Origin: Winogradskya humida
GTDB lineage: Bacteria > Actinomycetota > Actinomycetes > Mycobacteriales > Micromonosporaceae
DNA: 64,000 nt
NCBI RefSeq assembly: GCF_016862215.1
Contig: NZ_BOMN01000056.1
Span: 19,343 to 83,342, forward strand
Direction of reading: 5' to 3'
The notes beneath the pieces were generated by a model. That model was not told the origin of the DNA, did no database searches, and saw nothing but the letters and a program-made list of their open reading frames with translations. Shown here one piece after another: positions 43,425 through 51,655 of the stretch. The translations under genes and the position numbers were made by a program. Numbering within the stretch: the stretch's first letter is position 1; each line of letters starts with the position of its first letter.

Positions 43425-44271
43425 CGGGGACCCAGGCCATCGTCTCCGGGTGCGCGCCGGTGCGCCCCTTCTCGCCACGGTCGAGCGCGCTGATCGAGGC
43501 CACGTCGCCGCCGGAGAGCTCGAAGTCGAAGATCGCGAAATTCTCGCGTACGCGCTCAGGTGTCTTGGACTTCGGGAAGACGATGTCGCCGCGCTGGATG
43601 TGCCAGCGAAGCACCACCTGAGCCGGGGTCTTCCCGGCCCGCTCGGCGATCTCGGTGATCACCGGGTCGCCGAGCACCGCGCCCTGCGCGATCGGTGACC
43701 ACGCCTCGGTCGCGATCTCGTTCTCCAGGTCGTAGGAGCGGATCTCCTCGTTCGTGAGGTACGGGTGGATCTCGACCTGGTTCACCGCCGGCCGGACCTC
43801 GGTCTCGGCGCGCAGCCGGCGCAGGTGGTGCGGCGTGAAGTTGGAGACGCCGATCGAGCGGGCCCGCCCCTGGTGGTAGAACTCCTCGAGCGCGCGCCAG
43901 GTCTGCACGAAGTCACCGCCGTAGAGCGTCGGCAGCGGCCAGTGGATCAGGAAGAGGTCCACGTAGTCGGTGCCCAGCTCCTTGAGCGTGGCGTCGAAGG
44001 CCAGCCGGGCGTCGTTGAGCAGGTGATCGCCGTTGTTCAGCTTGCTGGTGATGAAGAAGTCCTCGCGCGGCAGCCCGGAGCCGGCGATCGCCTCGCCGAC
44101 GCCCTTCTCGTTGCGGTACATCTCGGCCGTGTCGATGTGCCGGTAGCCGACCTCGATCGCGGTCTCCACGGCGGCGCGGGTGTCCTCCGGCGGCACCTGG
44201 AAGACGCCAAAGCCGAGCTGGGGAATGGTGCGTCCGTCATTCAGCGTGATGGCGGGGATCTCTGTAGTCAT
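43417..44271 (-). CDS. Aldo/keto reductase
   Basis: A 284-residue NADPH-dependent aldo/keto reductase of the AKR5-like bacterial group. The catalytic tetrad is visible: Asp and Tyr in RHIDTAEMYRNE, Lys in FFITSKLNN and His in LFLIHWPLP. The cofactor end is IVFPKSKTPERVRENFAIFDF. The ATG at 44271 gives the standard N-terminus. Substrate, perhaps 2,5-diketo-gluconate or small aldehydes, cannot be determined. It overlaps the SIMPL stop by 8 nt in convergent orientation. Confidence 0.9.
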   Translation of the reverse strand: MTTEIPAITLNDGRTIPQLGFGVFQVPPEDTRAAVETAIEVGYRHIDTAEMYRNEKGVGEAIAGSGLPREDFFITSKLNNGDHLLNDARLAFDATLKELGTDYVDLFLIHWPLPTLYGGDFVQTWRALEEFYHQGRARSIGVSNFTPHHLRRLRAETEVRPAVNQVEIHPYLTNEEIRSYDLENEIATEAWSPIAQGAVLGDPVITEIAERAGKTPAQVVLRWHIQRGDIVFPKSKTPERVRENFAIFDFELSGGDVASISALDRGEKGRTGAHPETMAWVPAK

Positions 44272-44338
44272 GGTTCGGGTGTACCCCGATCCCGTCGTTT
44301 CCCCCGCGTCCCACGCTGTGATGGGCAAGACTCGCCTC

Positions 44339-45628
44339 ATGCGTCGTTTGTTGCTCCGGATCGCCAACGTGAACCCGGACAGCGTGACCACGCACTCCGA
44401 CCGGGTGCTCTACGGGTCCATCGGGGTCTTCATCCTGCTCTATTTCGTGTACGCCACAGCCGGCGGCGCCGCGTTCGTCGACGCCAGCGCCAACTACACC
44501 CACCCGTGGTGGCAGTGGCTGATCGGCCCGCTGGTGGCGTTCGGTGTCATCGCGTACGACCGGGCGGTCGTCGGCCGGGTCGCGATCAACTACAACCGTC
44601 TCGAGTCCGCGGACCCGGATGACCTGCTGCGCCACCCCACGCTCGGCCTCTACGCGGGCCGGGTCTGCATGGCCCTGCTCTTCGCGGTGATCATCACCGA
44701 GCCGCTGATGCTGGCCCGCTATCAGGGCGAGATCGACGCGCGGCTCAACGAGGTGCACAACCAGCAGATCAGCCAGATCGAGGAGAACGGTGCGATCGCC
44801 ACGTACGACGCCCGCCTCCAGGAGTTGAAGAAGCAGTCCGAGTCCGAGGACGGCGCGGTCCAGGCCCTCAACAGGCGGGCCGCGGAGAAGCGCTCCGACG
44901 CCCGCAAGCTCTACGCGCAGGCGCTGGCCGACTCCGAGGGCGACGGCGTGTCCCGCAAGGCCGGCTGCCCGGCGGGCGGTTTCTGCGACACGCTGGTCGA
45001 ACGCTCCCGCGGGCTCGACGTCGAGGCCGCCCGGCTGGACAAGCAGGCCGCGGCGCTGCAGAAGACGCAGGAAGCGGCCCGCACGGCCCGCACGGCGGAG
45101 GAGACGGACCTCACTGCCAAGATCAATGAGCAACGTACGGCGAACGCGAACGCGATCCGCGCGGACGCCGGGTTCGGGGCCCGTACGAAGGCCATGTGGT
45201 ACCTCGTGAGCACCGACTTCTGGGGGATCGGCGTCTTCTACGTCGGGATCGCGTTGCTGCTCGTAGCCCTGGACTGTGCCGCGGTCGGGTTGAAGGTGGT
45301 GTCGCACGGGAACGCGTACGAGCGCACCGAGGCCCGCATCGCCCGCGGTCACGAGCACGAGGCCACCATCGGTTACGAGCAGGGCCTGCGCGACGCCCGC
45401 CGGTTCGTGGAGGCGACGTCGCGGGTGATGGCCGAGAGCATCGGGAAGGCTTCCCGCGATCACGACCTCAACGACATCGCCCTGGAGCGCGCCCGGACCC
45501 GGCTGTTCGAGACGGTGACGCACGCGCCCCTGCCACCGCTGCCGCCGATCCCGCTGATCGAACGGCACCCGGCCGCCACGCGTCGCGACACCTTACGCGC
45601 TGAGGTGGGCTCGCAGCGCTTCGAGTGA
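44339..45628 (+). CDS. DUF4407 membrane protein
   Basis: A 429-residue protein of the DUF4407 family. Three hydrophobic segments lie near the N-terminus (YGSIGVFILLYFVYATAGG, WLIGPLVAFGVIAYDRAVV, VCMALLFAVIITEPLML), then a coiled-coil ectodomain or loop of about 180 residues (RLQELKKQSESEDGAVQAL), a fourth segment (GIGVFYVGIALLLVALDCAAV) and a cytoplasmic helical tail. Start ATG 44339 gives the family N-terminus MRRLLLRIANVN; ATG 44321 is an alternative. Its last 36 nt overlap the convergent sigma factor gene. Confidence 0.8.
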   Translation: MRRLLLRIANVNPDSVTTHSDRVLYGSIGVFILLYFVYATAGGAAFVDASANYTHPWWQWLIGPLVAFGVIAYDRAVVGRVAINYNRLESADPDDLLRHPTLGLYAGRVCMALLFAVIITEPLMLARYQGEIDARLNEVHNQQISQIEENGAIATYDARLQELKKQSESEDGAVQALNRRAAEKRSDARKLYAQALADSEGDGVSRKAGCPAGGFCDTLVERSRGLDVEAARLDKQAAALQKTQEAARTARTAEETDLTAKINEQRTANANAIRADAGFGARTKAMWYLVSTDFWGIGVFYVGIALLLVALDCAAVGLKVVSHGNAYERTEARIARGHEHEATIGYEQGLRDARRFVEATSRVMAESIGKASRDHDLNDIALERARTRLFETVTHAPLPPLPPIPLIERHPAATRRDTLRAEVGSQRFE

Positions 45629-46339
45629 CCGGGTGATCAGCCGCGAGACGTGCATCTGGGAGATGCCGACCCGCTCGGCGATCTGCGTCTGGGTGAGGTT
45701 GCCGAAGAACCGCAGGACCAGGATCGTGCGTTCGCGCTCGCCGAGGGCGGCCAGCGCCGGGCCGAGCGACATCCGTGCCTCGACCAGCGCGAACCCCTCG
45801 TCCTCGGCGCCCAGCATGTCGCTGAGCTCGGTGGTGTCCCCGGCGCCCACCGGTGTCGAGAGCGAGGTCGCGCGGTAGGCGCGGGCCCCTTCGAGCCCCT
45901 CGATCACGTCTTCCTCGCCGACCCCGAGGTGCTCGGCGACGTCCGCCACCGTCGGGGAGCGGCCGAGGGTGTGGGTCAGCGTGCTGGTAGCGCCGCTGAT
46001 CGCCTGCCTCAGCTCCTGCAGGCGGCGTGGTACCCGTACCGACCAGGTCCGGTCCCGGAAGTGCCGCTTGATCTCGCCGATGATCGTCGGGATGGCGAAC
46101 GCGCTGAACTCGGCCCCGCGCTGGGGTTCGTAACGGTCCATGGCCTTGATCAGCCCGACCACCGCGACCTGGACGAGGTCGTCGAGGGGTTCGCCGCGGC
46201 CGGCGTACCTGCGGGCCAGATGGCGGGTCATGGGCAGCCAGGCCTCGATGGCACGCTGCCGGGCGGCTGGGTCGGTGCGGGCGTCGTGAGCCTCGTCGAG
46301 CCGGGTCCTGTCGAGCATTTCCATCGTGCTGGGTGCCAC
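45593..46339 (-). CDS. RNA polymerase sigma factor, SigB/SigF/SigG class
   Basis: A 248-residue group 3 sigma factor. Region 2 is DLVQVAVVGLIKAMDRYEP followed by GAEFSAFAIPTIIGEIKRHFRD. Region 3 lies around TLGRSPTVADVAEHLGV. The region 4 HTH is LTQTQIAERVGISQMHVSRL. This is the stress/sporulation class controlled by anti-sigma kinases in relatives. No RsbV/RsbW genes lie next to it. The GTG at 46339 follows GGGAGG. Its 3' end overlaps DUF4407 on the opposite strand. Confidence 0.93.
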   Translation of the reverse strand: MAPSTMEMLDRTRLDEAHDARTDPAARQRAIEAWLPMTRHLARRYAGRGEPLDDLVQVAVVGLIKAMDRYEPQRGAEFSAFAIPTIIGEIKRHFRDRTWSVRVPRRLQELRQAISGATSTLTHTLGRSPTVADVAEHLGVGEEDVIEGLEGARAYRATSLSTPVGAGDTTELSDMLGAEDEGFALVEARMSLGPALAALGERERTILVLRFFGNLTQTQIAERVGISQMHVSRLITRSLEALRAHLSA

Positions 46340-46475
46340 GAATGCCTCCCTGCCTCTGGCGATCCGGTCTTTCGACGGTAGATGTCCGCCGTCGCGAAAC
46401 GCCAGGGCACGGTCACGCCATTAGTTCGTCGGGGTGACGTGTCGCAGGTCATGGTTTACCGAATGCCGATCGATG

Positions 46476-47015
46476 TCAGCCGATCTCTCCATCGACCCGC
46501 ACGGGAATGATGAATACCGCATTCACGCATCTCTGCCCGGAGCCATCGGCCATTCGCACACCGTCGTGAACGGTGAAGGCCGCGGCGTTGTTGCGGTCCA
46601 CCTCCCAGTTCACCGGCATGGATCTGCTGGTCAGGCTCACCCCGGTGGCCCTGCAGCCGCGGTTCCGGCTCTCCTCGTCGGGCACTGTCCTGCCGTTTCC
46701 CGACCGGAGCGAGGTCAGCCGAATGGGAAAATTGTTCTCGTTCGTGACGGTCACGATGAGGTCGCCTGTTGTACCAGGACGCAGTGGCACATTGAGGCTC
46801 GACTGCGCGCGAAGCGTCATTTCGACAAAAGAGCCGGTGTCGGTTATTTTCCAGTACGCCCAGACCGCGCACGCGTTCACGATGACGGTGGCGGCGCAAG
46901 CGGCGATGAGAATGGTTCGCGTCCGTCCGCTGAGCGGGCGTCGTCGTGGCCCGGCGGGCTCGGGTTCCGCCGGTGCCACATCCGCGTATTCGTCATTGAT
47001 CACCACCCGCTGCAT
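46476..47015 (-). CDS. Membrane-anchored surface protein, AYW family, paralogue 3
   Basis: A 179-residue protein: short cytoplasmic N-terminus, transmembrane helix (TILIAACAATVIVNACAVWAYW) and an extracellular beta domain. Signature segments are AYWKITDTGS, LRPGTTGDLIVTVTNENNFPI and RLTSLRSG, then NRGCRATGVSL and QRCVNAVFIIPVRVDG. It aligns over its length with the products of 48620-49114 and 49165-49665, including two Cys that could form a disulfide. The AYW-x-GSG start recalls SipW/TasA-type signal peptides. Function unknown. An ATG at 47015 is used without a strong ribosome binding site. Confidence 0.7.
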   Translation of the reverse strand: MQRVVINDEYADVAPAEPEPAGPRRRPLSGRTRTILIAACAATVIVNACAVWAYWKITDTGSFVEMTLRAQSSLNVPLRPGTTGDLIVTVTNENNFPIRLTSLRSGNGRTVPDEESRNRGCRATGVSLTSRSMPVNWEVDRNNAAAFTVHDGVRMADGSGQRCVNAVFIIPVRVDGEIG

Positions 47016-47128
47016 GCGTCAAGCGTGCCGGATACCCCAGGCAAGTGAGATCGGCGATACGTACGCCATCGGCTCGCGAACGACCGTGCGCGTTTACCTT
47101 TCCGGCCTAATTCCTCCGGAGTACACCG

Positions 47129-47482
47129 TCACTCCTGATCCCTGGCCCGCCGTCGGCGCCGGCCATTACCGCCCTGCGCGGGATCGGCGAAGATCTGGCG
47201 TCGCGCATGCCCGACGAGGTGCGAGCGCCGCGATTTGGCCGGCGGTTCGGCCACCGGCGTGTCCTCGGCGGGGGCCGGGGCGGCACCGGGGTTCTGCCGC
47301 CGTTTCCGGATCGCCATGTCGAACATGGAGTGCGACGCCCGGTCGTACCCGGTGCGATAGGCGCGATCGCGATCGAGGCCCTGCTTGTACCACTGGTGTA
47401 TGCGACCGGCCGCGTATCCGCTGGCGATGACGAAGGCGAGCGCGAAGACGGCCTGGATGAGGTTGTTACCGGGCACGGTCAT
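47129..47482 (-). CDS. Small HQWY-motif membrane protein, paralogue 2
   Basis: A 117-residue protein with one N-terminal hydrophobic helix (LIQAVFALAFVIASGYAAG), the motif GRIHQWYKQGLDRDRAYRTG followed by YDRAS, and a disordered basic tail (KSRRSHLVGHARR). It is a clear paralogue of the gene at 47519-47881. Start ATG 47482; GGAAAGG stands 10 nt upstream. No known function. Confidence 0.65.
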   Translation of the reverse strand: MTVPGNNLIQAVFALAFVIASGYAAGRIHQWYKQGLDRDRAYRTGYDRASHSMFDMAIRKRRQNPGAAPAPAEDTPVAEPPAKSRRSHLVGHARRQIFADPAQGGNGRRRRRARDQE

Positions 47483-47518
47483 GGGGAGTGGACCTTTCCG
47501 TGGTGCTTGGTTCCAGGC

Positions 47519-47881
47519 CTACTGCCGCATGAGGCGGATGTGGTCGAACTCGGCCGACCCGGCCCGCGCCGCGGCGGTGGGCGGGTCGTTGCGGTGCCGC
47601 GTGGGGGCCACCGAACGGACGTGGTTCTCCACCTCCGGGCTGGGCGGCAGCGCCGGGTGGCCCCGCAGCGCCGGTTCGGTGCCGGTGGGCAGCGCCGGGT
47701 GGGTGCGCACGGCCAGCTGGAAGAGCGTCTGCGAGGCCTGGTCGTAGCCCTCGCGGTACGCGACGTCGCGCTCGAAACCGTGCCGGTACCACTGATGCAC
47801 GCGGCCCGCGACGTACGACGTGAAAATGACCATGACAACGGAGAGCGCGAGCTGGAGTGCGATGGAACCGGACGGTGTCAT
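47519..47881 (-). CDS. Small HQWY-motif membrane protein, paralogue 1
   Basis: A 120-residue protein with one N-terminal helix (ALQLALSVVMVIFTSYVAG), then GRVHQWYRHGFERDVAYREG followed by YDQAS and a Pro/Ala-rich tail. The block from the helix end through YDxAS matches its downstream paralogue almost position for position, while the tails differ. Start ATG 47881. Upstream on the minus strand TTGTCA (47937-47942) and GGTTAT (47913-47918), 18 bp apart, could be its promoter. The two genes are 36 bp apart and likely cotranscribed. Confidence 0.65.
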   Translation of the reverse strand: MTPSGSIALQLALSVVMVIFTSYVAGRVHQWYRHGFERDVAYREGYDQASQTLFQLAVRTHPALPTGTEPALRGHPALPPSPEVENHVRSVAPTRHRNDPPTAAARAGSAEFDHIRLMRQ

Positions 47882-48030
47882 GCCTCTGATCCTAAGTTTT
47901 GCCGCACGACAAATAACCCATCCGTGACGGCGGTTGTGACAAACGCACGTCGTTCGCGAATTGGCTGTTTGTTCACGGAGTTTCTACTCGACAAAAAGTT
48001 ATTCAAATCCCGCTTTCGGCGATCGCAGTT

Positions 48031-48615
48031 TCACATCGTGCCGGCACCACCGGTTTCCGTCGGCGCAGGTGCCGGTGGTGAAGCGCTGGGCCCGCTCGGC
48101 GGCGGGGTGGGCACCGGCGTCGTCGCAGGAGGCTCGATCGCGAGTGCCGAGGGCGGCGGTGGTGATTGCGGCGCACTGCCGGGGGCCGGAGTCGACGCTG
48201 CCCGCCCCGGAAGAGGCGGCGGCACCGGGACGCTCGTCTCGCTCGGTGTGCCGACCCAGTGCCTGCCGTAGGCCGCGGCGACCGTGTAGCTGACCGGAAA
48301 TCCCTTCGGCGCCCGCAGATCTACACAGGTACGCTGCCCGGCCGCCACGGTACAGGCGACCTCGCTGCCTTGTCCGGCGTGCCGGGTCACGACGTAGCCG
48401 GAGGCGGGTTCGACCGGTGTCCAGCGGATGCGCAGCCCCGTGCGGGTCATCTCGGCGAGTGGCCGCGGCACCCGGGGGAGTTGGACGGCGTGCACCGTGA
48501 AAGTCGGGGAGGTCGCCGTGATGCGCCAGCTCGCGTACGCGGCGACTCCGCTGCCCACGGTCAGGGCCGCAGCCGTGCCGGCCAGCAGGACCTGCCATCG
48601 ATACAGGGCGGGCAC
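48031..48615 (-). CDS. FN3-like surface protein with Pro-rich tail
   Basis: A 194-residue protein: N-terminal helix (VLLAGTAAALTVGSGVAAYASW), then a fibronectin-III-like domain (RTGLRIRWTPVEPASGYVVTR, GFPVSYTVAAAYG) and a Pro/Ser/Ala-rich tail of about 65 residues. The YASWRITATS segment echoes the AYW start of the neighbouring paralogues, but the folded domain differs. GTG 48615 lies 4 bp after the stop of the gene at 48620-49114, so they form one operon. A structural or wall-spanning role is inferred. Confidence 0.65.
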   Translation of the reverse strand: MPALYRWQVLLAGTAAALTVGSGVAAYASWRITATSPTFTVHAVQLPRVPRPLAEMTRTGLRIRWTPVEPASGYVVTRHAGQGSEVACTVAAGQRTCVDLRAPKGFPVSYTVAAAYGRHWVGTPSETSVPVPPPLPGRAASTPAPGSAPQSPPPPSALAIEPPATTPVPTPPPSGPSASPPAPAPTETGGAGTM

Positions 48616-48619
48616 GGCG

Positions 48620-49114
48620 TCAGGATTCGCTGCTCTGGCCGTCGGCCCGGACCGGGATCGTGAAGGTCGCGCCCTGGCAGGCGCTGTCGGAGTCGTTCGT
48701 CATCCGTAGCCCGTTCGGCACGGTGAATACACCGATCGTGTTCTTCGGCACCTGCCACGACACATTGAGCACGTCTGCACTAACGACGACACCCGTCGTC
48801 AGACACCCGTTCTCCCGGTGATCCGTATCGGCCATGATCTCCGCCGGGTCCGGAGTGATCGCGGTGATCCTGATCGGGAAGTCGTTCTGGTTGGCCACGG
48901 TGACCGTCAGGTTCGCCGTCCCGCCCGGATAGAGCGGCCTGCTGTCGTCGGAGTGCGCCTCCAGCTTGAGCGCCACCGCCGACCCGGCCACGACCACGCC
49001 GCTGCCGGCTCCCTCCAGCGACCAGTACGCCCAGGCGACGCCCGCGTTGGCGAGCACAGCGGCGGCGGCGGCGATACCGAGGATCACCTTGCCGCGACGG
49101 TCGAGCTTGCGCAT
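48620..49114 (-). CDS. Membrane-anchored surface protein, AYW family, paralogue 2
   Basis: A 164-residue protein: helix (VILGIAAAAAVLANAGVAW), AYWSLEGAGSGVVVAGSAVAL, then LYPGGTANLTVTVANQNDFP and IRITAI, then ENGCLTTGVVV and ACQGATFTIPVRADG. It is the closest relative of the product at 46476-47015. The ATG at 49114 follows AAAAGG at 6 nt and is better than the ATG at 49120. The exported part is a predicted beta sandwich with two conserved Cys. Confidence 0.7.
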   Translation of the reverse strand: MRKLDRRGKVILGIAAAAAVLANAGVAWAYWSLEGAGSGVVVAGSAVALKLEAHSDDSRPLYPGGTANLTVTVANQNDFPIRITAITPDPAEIMADTDHRENGCLTTGVVVSADVLNVSWQVPKNTIGVFTVPNGLRMTNDSDSACQGATFTIPVRADGQSSES

Positions 49115-49164
49115 GCCCATCCTTTTCGGTTTGCAGTCGGTCGGCGCGGGCGAGGCGAGGACGC

Positions 49165-49665
49165 TCACGAGGCCGCGCTCACGGCGTCGAGGTGGACGCT
49201 GAAGGTGAACGCCGCGCCCTGGCACGCATCGGCGGGGTCCGTCACCATCCGCAGCGGGCCGTCCCACGCGATCCGCGTGCTGACCGGTCGTTCCGCGCTA
49301 CCGGCCGGCACTGTCACCGCGTCGGCGCCGGCGGGCAGGGGCGCCGCGTTGAGCACTTCCACATTGGCCGCGGCGTCACAGCCGCGTGCGGGCGAGTTCA
49401 GGCCGGTCAGTTCGATATCGGTCACGCGTACGGGAAACGCGTTGCTGTTCTCCACGGTCAGCAGCACGGTGCTCGCATTCCCCGGCGTCAGCCCGCCCCC
49501 GCCCAGCCCCGCCTCGGTGATCGTGAGCATCACCCCGGTACCGGCCTTCGCCTCGGCGTTCCCGGAGCCGGTGATATGCCAGGCCGCCCAGGCCACCCCA
49601 CCGGCCCCGAGCACGACGAGTCCGGTGACGCCGGCGGCAGCCGACCGCTTGCTGAGCATGCGCAC
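49165..49665 (-). CDS. Membrane-anchored surface protein, AYW family, paralogue 1
   Basis: A 166-residue protein: helix (AAAGVTGLVVLGAGGVAW), AAWHITGSGNAEAKAGTGV, LTPGNASTVLLTVENSNAFP, ARGCDAAANVEVL and ACQGAAFTFSVHLDA. It shares the layout and the two Cys with its two paralogues. The GTG at 49665 is chosen because GGAGG precedes it by 8 nt; ATG 49659 follows two codons later. It is the first gene of the apparent operon 49665-48031. Confidence 0.7.
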   Translation of the reverse strand: MRMLSKRSAAAGVTGLVVLGAGGVAWAAWHITGSGNAEAKAGTGVMLTITEAGLGGGGLTPGNASTVLLTVENSNAFPVRVTDIELTGLNSPARGCDAAANVEVLNAAPLPAGADAVTVPAGSAERPVSTRIAWDGPLRMVTDPADACQGAAFTFSVHLDAVSAAS

Positions 49666-50168
49666 GCGGATTTCCTCCTGAGAAGGGCGAAAGGGGAACA
49701 GCTCCACATTCCCTGACCGGGGGCGTGGGCGTGATCGGGCGTCCGTGCGGCATTACGACCGGGTGAAGGCCGAGGTCCGCGCCCGCCGGACTACCCCGGC
49801 AGGGGGATCGCCGGCGGCATGCTGCATCGCTCGTCGATGCCCGCCCGGGCGACAGCGCCCGAGACACCGCCATCCACCAGGCAAGACATCCGTTCAGCAC
49901 CTTCCTAGCGCAAACCCCAGACCAGTGCTGCGGGGTTCCCGCTGCCGGGGAGTGGCAGCGGGAACCCCGAGCCCGCCGGTCACCACGGCGGACCCGCCGC
50001 GCGCCGCACCCGGGGGCAGGAGGGAGGCGGCAGCGGCGGCGAGTTCGGTATCTCGTGAAGAGAAACGCGCCGCACCGGTCCGCGGAGATCGGGTTTCCGT
50101 TCGGCGATTCCGCGTTTTGATCATCTAGCGGCGTCCGACCGGATGAGCCCGGAAGAGTGAGCGGGTGC
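49666..50168. other. 503-bp region without a supportable gene
   Basis: Between the surface-protein operon and the 77-residue gene there is no frame with a domain or good start. The main structure is the strong hairpin at 49931-49969. Possible short frames on the minus strand run through that hairpin and are not called. Confidence 0.5.
49931..49969. terminator. Strong isolated hairpin
   Basis: A perfect 16-bp stem (arms 49931-49946 and 49954-49969; CGGGGTTCCCGCTGCC) with a 7-nt loop. It could terminate read-through from the minus-strand gene ending at 50169, about 200 nt upstream. There is no T-tract. Confidence 0.6.
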
Positions 50169-50402
50169 TCACGATCTCGGCAGCCAGCCCATGAACCGGG
50201 TCCACAGGTCCGGCGGCATCGCCTCCAGGGTCGGCGAATCGTGCAACGCCTGGCTGTAACAGTGCGCCATGTAGATCGCGAATGACGTCGGGAAGCGTGC
50301 GAAGTCCGCAGTGAGCTCGCGTCTCGCCTGCTCGCAGGGCCACTCGAGCCCGCACTCCCGGCAATTCCACTTCGGTCGAACCGGCTCGTGACCGCTCTGC
50401 AC
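50169..50402 (-). CDS. Small WxCxxCG protein next to XRE-DUF397
   Basis: A 77-residue protein with the motif WNCRECGLEWPCEQARREL near the N-terminus and RFMGWLPRS at the end. This pattern is a common small actinobacterial family found beside XRE/DUF397 regulators. The Cys pair could bind metal. The GTG at 50402 follows GAAGGGG at 6 nt. It is divergent from the XRE gene. Function unknown. Confidence 0.7.
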   Translation of the reverse strand: MQSGHEPVRPKWNCRECGLEWPCEQARRELTADFARFPTSFAIYMAHCYSQALHDSPTLEAMPPDLWTRFMGWLPRS

Positions 50403-50451
50403 CGCTCGCCCCTTCCGATTCCTGTCTTGCGCAAATCGATGTCGGTAGCGA

Positions 50452-50467
50452 TACTCTCTAGAGGGTA
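50452..50467. promoter_or_regulatory. Palindrome overlapping the XRE promoter
   Basis: TACTCTCTAGAGGGTA is a 16-bp dyad with a perfect CTCTAGAG centre and one mismatched pair. Its left part, TACTCT, is also a good -10 hexamer. Position just before the regulator gene suggests autoregulation. Regulator identity is inference. Confidence 0.55.
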
Positions 50468-50470
50468 GTC

Positions 50471-51421
50471 ATGAGTCAACCCCTAAAAAGCAAAAGATGC
50501 AAACGTCCTGCAGGCACCTGCAAGGTGCGCACCGCGCCGGGAGAAAGAGGGGGGTCGAACATCTTGCCGGAACGCAAACAGGCTCCGACCGCTCGTCTGC
50601 GCCGATTGGCCGCAGAGCTTCGGCAGTTGCGCGCCGCGTCCGGACTGACCCGCGAGACGATCGAGGAGAAAACCGGTGTCAACACGGCCACCCTCTACCG
50701 TCTCGAAAGCGCCAGGGCGCGTCCGCAGAAGCGGACGCTCATCACTTTGCTGAACCTTTACGGCGTGGCTGACAAAGGCGACCGCGCGCGGCTTCTGGAG
50801 CTGACCCGCGACTCCGGGCAGCTCGACTGGCTCCAGCCTTACGGGCCGGGGCTGTCGGTGGGCTACCAGTCGTACATCAACTTCGAATCGGAGGCCGACC
50901 GCCTGCGGAATTTCGAATGCCTGTACGTGCCGGGCCTGCTCCAGGTCGAGGCCTACGCGAGGGCCGTCATCCACGGCGTGCTGCCGGCGCTGAGCGACAA
51001 CGAGGTCGAGCAGCGGGTGCGTGTGCGGATGCAGCGCCAGAACGCGCTGCTGAGAGAGAGGAGGACCGAACTCTGGGTCGTCATGGACGAACCCGCCGTC
51101 CGGCGGTCGATCGGCACGGCTGAGGTGATGCGTGAGCAGCTGCTCTTCCTCGGCAGGGCCGGCGAGTCCCCCAACATCACCATCCAGGTTCTGCCCTACA
51201 GCGCGGGTGCGCACCCGGGGATGCAGGGCTCCTTCATGGTCATGGAGTTTCCCAACGACGACCCCGCTCTGATCTACACCGAAACCATCGGCGGCGGTCT
51301 CATTCTCGAGGCCGAAACGGACCTCATCCGCCACAGCGGCATCTACCGGCACCTGGTGGCGCAGGCGCTGAGTCCGGCCGAAACCCTCCGATTCATCAAT
51401 GCGGCGGCGCAGGCCGCCTGA
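50471..51421 (+). CDS. XRE/Scr1-type regulator (DUF5753)
   Basis: A regulator of about 316 residues. The HTH (LRAASGLTRETIEEKTGVNT, ATLYRLESARARP) is followed by a DUF5753 domain: FECLYVPGLLQVEAYARAVI, RQNALLRERRTELWVVMDEP and IQVLPYSAGAHPGMQGSF. It pairs with the DUF397 gene downstream, an arrangement found in many copies in actinomycetes and sometimes called Scr1-like toxin/antitoxin or WhiJ-like. The start is uncertain: ATG 50471 has GAGGG upstream, while TTG 50564 gives the usual short family N-terminus and follows GAGGGGGG. Confidence 0.88.
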   Translation: MSQPLKSKRCKRPAGTCKVRTAPGERGGSNILPERKQAPTARLRRLAAELRQLRAASGLTRETIEEKTGVNTATLYRLESARARPQKRTLITLLNLYGVADKGDRARLLELTRDSGQLDWLQPYGPGLSVGYQSYINFESEADRLRNFECLYVPGLLQVEAYARAVIHGVLPALSDNEVEQRVRVRMQRQNALLRERRTELWVVMDEPAVRRSIGTAEVMREQLLFLGRAGESPNITIQVLPYSAGAHPGMQGSFMVMEFPNDDPALIYTETIGGGLILEAETDLIRHSGIYRHLVAQALSPAETLRFINAAAQAA

Positions 51422-51438
51422 CGAAAGGAGAAGGTCCC

Positions 51439-51645
51439 ATGGACCTCACCCGTGCGATCTGGAAGAAGAGCACCCGCAGCGGACCCGAGGGCAATTGTGT
51501 GGAGGTGGCCACCAACCTCCTGCCCGAAGGAATCGCGGTCCGCGACTCCAAGAACCCGGCCGGCCCGGCCCTGACCTTCACCCGCGCCGAGTGGGACGCG
51601 TTCATCGCCGGTGCCAAGGACTGCGAGTTCGACCTGACCGCCTGA
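51439..51645 (+). CDS. DUF397 protein
   Basis: A 68-residue DUF397 protein. WKKSTRSGPEGNCVEVA and VRDSKNPAGPALTFTRAEWD with FIAG complete the family pattern. It starts 17 bp after the XRE stop behind AAGGAG, so both are cotranscribed. DUF397 proteins are thought to antagonise the paired XRE regulator. Confidence 0.93.
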   Translation: MDLTRAIWKKSTRSGPEGNCVEVATNLLPEGIAVRDSKNPAGPALTFTRAEWDAFIAGAKDCEFDLTA

Positions 51646-51655
51646 CGAACCCCGA

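Noticed and set aside
49894..50124. Possible 76-residue minus-strand gene
   Set aside because: It runs through the strong hairpin at 49931-49969 and has no domain or convincing ribosome binding site.
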